A stretch of DNA of 16,058 nucleotides, from contig DQVH01000108.1 in NCBI GenBank assembly GCA_015661855.1, positions 1 through 16,058 on the forward strand. Direction: 5' to 3'. The position numbers were made by a program, and so were the translations under genes. Positions 12,928 through 16,058 of this stretch are shown here, in pieces (position 1 is the first letter of the stretch; the number at the start of each line of letters is the position of its first letter). The DNA comes from Desulfurococcales archaeon. GTDB taxonomy: Archaea; Thermoproteota; Thermoprotei_A; CAZTBM01; SZUA-1508. Below the pieces are notes generated by a model, which ran no database searches, was not told where the DNA came from, and saw only the letters and a program-made list of their open reading frames with translations.

Positions 12928-13629
12928 TTGGAGGAGGACTATTTTAAGAGAGAAAGGGAGAATATGGTGTTGAAATTGATTAGTGAGGGTGTATTGAAGT
13001 CACCTAAAGTAATTAAGGCTATGTTAACAGTACCGAGAGAAGTGTTTGTACTTCCACAGTATCGTAGACAAGCATATATTGATACACCTCTACCCATACT
13101 AAAAGGTCAAACAATAAGTGCACCACATATGGTTGCATTAATGTGTGAACTAGCAGAGTTAGATCTAGGCCATAAGGTTTTAGAAGTTGGAACGGGCTCA
13201 GGATACCATGCAGCAGTTATAGCTGAAATAGTTGCACCAAGAGATTCTAAAGTAAAGGGGAAAGTTATATCTATTGAGAGAATACCTGAGTTAGTTGAAT
13301 ATGCTAAAAAGAATCTTGAAAAGGCGGGTTACGCCGATAGAGTAACTGTTATTCTAGGTGATGGCACTTTAGGTTACCCTAAAGAGTCACCATACGATAG
13401 AATAATAGTTACTGCTGCAGCACCATCGATACCTAAACCCCTAATTGAGCAATTAAAAGTGGGGGGGATTATGGTTATACCTACTGGAAATAGATATTAT
13501 CAACGACTCCTCGTAGTTAAAAAGATCTCTAAAGAAAAAATTGAGATAAGGGAGAGTATACCTTGTGTCTTTGTACCGTTAGTTGGAAAGTATGGTTGGA
13601 GGGACAGTATGGAATACTATTTACTGTAA
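12928..13629 (+). CDS. pcm: Protein-L-isoaspartate O-methyltransferase
   Basis: A 233-residue repair enzyme that methylates L-isoaspartyl residues formed by spontaneous damage, common in hyperthermophiles. Visible are VPREVFVLPQYR (35-46), the substrate-binding QTISAPHM (61-68), the cofactor motif VLEVGTGSGYHAA (84-96), and DGTLGYPKESPYDRIIVTAA, where the second acidic motif and catalytic strand lie. It starts with TTG; GGTGA (12917-12921) stands 6 bases upstream, which supports this start. AGATAAATAG at about 12886-12895 is a possible TATA box. The 3' end converges on fen1 with 18 bases between stops. Length is normal for archaeal Pcm. Confidence 0.96.
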   Translation: MEEDYFKRERENMVLKLISEGVLKSPKVIKAMLTVPREVFVLPQYRRQAYIDTPLPILKGQTISAPHMVALMCELAELDLGHKVLEVGTGSGYHAAVIAEIVAPRDSKVKGKVISIERIPELVEYAKKNLEKAGYADRVTVILGDGTLGYPKESPYDRIIVTAAAPSIPKPLIEQLKVGGIMVIPTGNRYYQRLLVVKKISKEKIEIRESIPCVFVPLVGKYGWRDSMEYYLL

Positions 13630-13647
13630 TGTCTTTTCCGGTTTTAA

Positions 13648-14697
13648 CTAGCTAAACCATAGCTCTAGACCTAACTGTTTACCCTTAATATGCTCTCTAT
13701 ATGCCTTCTTCAATCTCTCAATAGCATTTCTTACTCTAGTTTCTGAAAAGTCATGCTCTTTACAAAGTAAATCTATAATGCTTTTCTCATCAGGCTCATT
13801 CCATTCTATTTTGTAGTCTTTATTAACTGGTGGTTTTAGGAAGTACTCTTTAATTTTAAGTGGGTCTATGGGGAATTCAGTTCTAGGTAATATTTTTAGT
13901 ACTCTTTCAAGAGATCCGTAAGTCTTTATTAGCATCATAGCTCTTTTTGGACCTATACCCTTCACTCCCTCAGGATTATAGTCTGTACCTAATAGTATTG
14001 CTATGTCTATAAGTTGTTCTCTTGTAATACCTAGTGCTTTAAGAAGTGCTTCAAGCTCTATTATTTCCGGTTTTATCTCGATATAGACGTCTTTTTTAGG
14101 AAGTTTTCTTTTACCAGTAATTGTTAAGTTTCTTATAAGTCTGGGAGCTCCAAATAGTAATGAGTCGTAGTCTTGACTAGCTGTAGCCCAGGCATCACCC
14201 TCTCTTGACATGTATGCTGCTTGCGCTTCCCCTTCAGCTTTAGCTTGTACCCATGGTACTCCCATAGCATCTAATAGTTTCTTAGCGTCTATAACCATGT
14301 CCTCAGTTAGTTTAGAAGACATTTGTGCATATCTCTTAGCGGCCTCTAAATCGCCTCTTGCTAATGCTTCCTCATACTTCTTTACAGCCTCTTCTTTAAC
14401 CTTCTTTCTTCTAGCAATTTCTACTGCTTTAATTTCTGGAGGTTTTCCATCAAATACATATACTGGTTTAAGTCCATACTCCATAATGTTTATAGTTCTA
14501 TAGAAGAGTCCACTAAGGTGGCTAGTTATTCTACCCTTGGAATCCATTAGTGGTGTTCCATCAGGCTGTCTTATTGCTGTTAGAAACTGGTATAAAGCAT
14601 TATATGCATCTATAGCTATTACCTTCCCCCTTAGGGCAGGTAACTCTATAGTCTTTCTAACACTTTCAGGTATTAACTCCCTTAAATTTACACCCAT
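13648..14697 (-). CDS. fen: Flap endonuclease 1 (FEN1)
   Basis: A 349-residue structure-specific nuclease that removes 5' flaps during Okazaki fragment maturation and repair. Catalytic acids are in place: D30 (AIDAYNAL), D83 (FDGKPP), E155 and E157 (EGEAQAA), D176 and D178 (SQDYDSLL), and D239 (LLGTDYN). The helical arch lies at about 85-135, and the helix-two-turn-helix GVKGIGPKRA at 244-253 binds the duplex. The C-terminus carries a PCNA-interacting box, QLGLELWF (341-348). The N-terminus starts MGVNLREL, as needed for the active-site position of the first residues. A good TATA box lies about 55 bases upstream with a leader of about 30 bases, so it is a single-gene unit. Confidence 0.97.
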   Translation of the reverse strand: MGVNLRELIPESVRKTIELPALRGKVIAIDAYNALYQFLTAIRQPDGTPLMDSKGRITSHLSGLFYRTINIMEYGLKPVYVFDGKPPEIKAVEIARRKKVKEEAVKKYEEALARGDLEAAKRYAQMSSKLTEDMVIDAKKLLDAMGVPWVQAKAEGEAQAAYMSREGDAWATASQDYDSLLFGAPRLIRNLTITGKRKLPKKDVYIEIKPEIIELEALLKALGITREQLIDIAILLGTDYNPEGVKGIGPKRAMMLIKTYGSLERVLKILPRTEFPIDPLKIKEYFLKPPVNKDYKIEWNEPDEKSIIDLLCKEHDFSETRVRNAIERLKKAYREHIKGKQLGLELWFS

Positions 14698-14748
14698 AAT
14701 CTACTTCTCCCTGGCTGTCTTTCCTCAAATTTATGTTTTAACCGATGC

Positions 14749-14756
14749 TATTTATA
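14749..14756 (-). promoter_or_regulatory. TATA box of fen1
   Basis: On the minus strand this reads TATAAATA within AGATATAAATAG, the closest match to the archaeal consensus in the window. Expected transcription start is near 14727; AGGGAG occurs in the leader about 10 bases before the ATG. Confidence 0.65.
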
Positions 14757-14780
14757 TCTAAGACTAGTTGAATTAATGTT

Positions 14781-14800
14781 GTGAAGAAAGAAGAAGGTAG
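14781..14800 (-). terminator. Possible pyrimidine-tract terminator behind the cdc48 unit
   Basis: The minus strand is nearly pure pyrimidine here (CTACCTTCTTCTTTCTTCAC), starting about 50 bases after the stop of the 81-residue gene and upstream of the fen1 TATA box. Archaeal polymerase can terminate at such tracts, although no run of five T is present. Confidence 0.25.
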
Positions 14801-14849
14801 AGACTAAGATATTCGGGTGTTATATAGAGCCTAAGTATGATTGGAAGGT

Positions 14850-15095
14850 TTATGCTACAAGTCTTATAACTCTAACTCCCTCACGTATAAGTGACACTGT
14901 GATTAACCCTCTTATCTCAAGTGTTATTAGTGATTTGAGGAAGTCTCGATACGATAGGTCGGGAACGATATATTTTAGCATTTCATATAACTCTTCATCT
15001 AATATTTCCTTAGCTTCTCTACTTTTAAGTAATGTATAAATTATGTAAGTTAGTGTTTCTCTAAGCCAAACGCGATTGATAACAGTCACCTCCAT
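14850..15095 (-). CDS. Small winged-helix-like protein behind cdc48, unrecognised
   Basis: An 81-residue protein that I do not recognise. It looks real: it lies 36 bases behind the cdc48 stop on the same strand, ends cleanly and has ordinary composition for this genome. The N-terminal half is helical (WLRETLTYIIYTLLKSREAK, then EILDEELYEMLKYIV); the second half, LSYRDFLKSLITLEIRGLI followed by TVSLIREGVRVIRLV, has the helix-then-beta-hairpin pattern of a winged helix. No signal peptide, membrane segment or cysteine is present. The ATG at 15095 has no ribosome-binding site before it; instead a perfect GGAGGTGA overlaps the start codon and codons 2-4. It might be a DNA-binding regulator or an adaptor for the CDC48 ATPase; both are guesses. 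Confidence 0.65.
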   Translation of the reverse strand: MEVTVINRVWLRETLTYIIYTLLKSREAKEILDEELYEMLKYIVPDLSYRDFLKSLITLEIRGLITVSLIREGVRVIRLVA

Positions 15096-15131
15096 TTAAT
15101 GTTGTTATAAAAGAGTGGTATTATTTTGGGA

Positions 15132-16058
15132 TTACACAAATGGTACTGGTTGTAGTTTTCCTCTTGGGAGAGTTTGTTTTGACCTTTCAAGCCATGATAG
15201 GTAGAACTTTATCATCTCGGGGGTGATTGATGGTTTAATCTTCTTTAAGGCCATTTCAAAATGTCTCTTACATACTTTAGTAGCATTTATATCTTCTCTT
15301 AGAGCATACAGTGCTGCTTCTCTTACAACAGCTTCTAAATCTGCACCACTATAGCCTTCAGTTTTTGCAGCTATCTCCTCAAGGTCTACATCGTTATCCA
15401 AGGGCATACCTTTAGTGTGTATTTTAAGTATTTCTAGTCTGGCTTTTTTGTCTGGTGGTGGTACATACACTAGTTTATCGAATCTTCCGGGTCTTAGTAG
15501 TGCTGGGTCTAGTATGTCAGGTCTATTAGTTGCAGCAATAACAACAACGTTTTCTAGTTTTTGAATTCCATCCATTTCTGTTAGTAGCTGACTTACCACT
15601 CTCTCTATAACGTGGCTATCACCTACTCCGAGACCCCTCATTGGAGCTATTGAGTCTATTTCGTCGATGAATATTATGCATGGTGCTGCCTGTCTAGCTT
15701 TTCTGAAGAGCTCTCTTATTGCTCTTTCGCTTTCACCAACCCATTTACTTAGTATTTCGGGGCCTCTTATCGATATAAAGTTTGCTTCACTCTCAGTAGC
15801 AACAGCTTTAGCAAGTAACGTCTTACCGCAGCCAGGTGGCCCAAAGAGTAGTATGCCTTTAGGTGGTTTAATGTTGAGTCTCTTAAATGCTTCAGGGTAT
15901 TTGAGGGGCCACTCAACAGCTTCTCTAAGCTCCTGTTTTACCTCCTCTAAATCACCAATGTCCGACCATCTTACTTCAGGTACTTCAATATATACTTCTC
16001 TCAATCCTGATGGTATAATCTCTTTATAGGCGTTCATAAAGTCCTGCATTGTAACTTC
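15132..16058 (-). CDS. CDC48/VCP-type AAA ATPase, C-terminal D2 part (5' end beyond window)
   Basis: The frame is open to the right edge (it reads GluValThr before the first Met at 16049), so this is the last 308 residues of a larger protein. It matches the end of the N-D1-D2 CDC48/VAT family: a linker ending in LREVYIEVPEVRWSDIGDLE, Walker A GPPGCGKT, the pore segment FISIRGPEILSKWVGESE, Walker B IIFIDEID, sensor 1 AATNRPD, and the arginine-finger region LLRPGRFD. The Cys in Walker A is typical of D2 domains. CDC48 unfolds proteins and can feed the proteasome. The C-terminus ends PVPFV, with no clear HbYX motif for proteasome docking. The following 81-residue gene is probably co-transcribed. 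Confidence 0.93.
   Translation of the reverse strand, partial: EVTMQDFMNAYKEIIPSGLREVYIEVPEVRWSDIGDLEEVKQELREAVEWPLKYPEAFKRLNIKPPKGILLFGPPGCGKTLLAKAVATESEANFISIRGPEILSKWVGESERAIRELFRKARQAAPCIIFIDEIDSIAPMRGLGVGDSHVIERVVSQLLTEMDGIQKLENVVVIAATNRPDILDPALLRPGRFDKLVYVPPPDKKARLEILKIHTKGMPLDNDVDLEEIAAKTEGYSGADLEAVVREAALYALREDINATKVCKRHFEMALKKIKPSITPEMIKFYLSWLERSKQTLPRGKLQPVPFV

Noticed and set aside
1..16058. Mobile elements, CRISPR arrays, phage genes or defence islands
   Set aside because: No transposase, integrase, regularly spaced repeats, target-site duplications or defence domains were seen; gene content is core housekeeping throughout.

Overview
This window reads as a chromosome segment of an AT-rich, hyperthermophilic crenarchaeote (Thermoproteota). 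The evidence is an archaeal information-processing gene set (RpoF, L21e, aIF5A, SRP54, Pus10, Nob1, FEN1, CDC48), TATA/BRE-type promoters, tRNA genes that encode their own CCA, a tRNA with two bulge-helix-bulge introns, GGTGA ribosome-binding sites, frequent GTG/TTG starts and heavy ATA/AGA/AGG codon use. A Desulfurococcales-like host such as an Ignisphaera or Staphylothermus relative is a guess from composition; the sequence alone does not name the genus.

Positions 1-8134 hold one long minus-strand run of eleven genes that starts at the aIF5A promoter: eif5a - srp54 - trmY-like - pus10 - rpl21e - rpoF - DUF655 - rsmA - HemK2/Mtq2-like methyltransferase - trmJ - trm14-like (cut by the left edge). 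Several junctions overlap or are only 7-22 bases apart, so much of it is probably co-transcribed. Positions 8280-8835 hold three tRNA genes: Asp(GTC, +, two introns), Arg(CCT, -) and Leu(GAG, +). The right half is a patchwork of short units on both strands: an NSUN6-type RNA m5C methyltransferase (+), nadK-nob1 (-), a Trm5-type methyltransferase (+), DUF371 (-), pcm (+), fen1 (-), and a cdc48 (C-terminal part only, cut by the right edge) with a small winged-helix-like gene behind it (-). Convergent pairs leave 11-18 bases between stop codons. No stretch over 300 bases lacks a gene; the longest gap is 8413-8585.

The unifying theme is maturation of the translation machinery. Probable or possible tRNA-modifying enzymes act at G6 (Trm14-like), C32 (TrmJ), G37 (Trm5-type), 54/55 (Pus10), 54 (TrmY-like) and C72 (NSUN6-type). 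RsmA and Nob1 act on the 3' end of 16S rRNA, the HemK2-like enzyme probably modifies the release factor, and aIF5A, L21e, SRP54 and RpoF serve translation, export and transcription.

I see no phage, CRISPR, transposon or toxin/defence module, and I do not claim an undescribed system. The best leads are small: a divergent TrmY-like gene directly before pus10, whose product it should methylate; two well-formed bulge-helix-bulge introns in tRNA-Asp, one at the unusual 25/26 site; a strong dyad spanning the divergent tRNA-Arg/tRNA-Leu promoter; paired palindromes in the gap between convergent tRNAs; and three conserved genes of unknown or unclear function (DUF655, DUF371, and the 81-residue gene behind cdc48).
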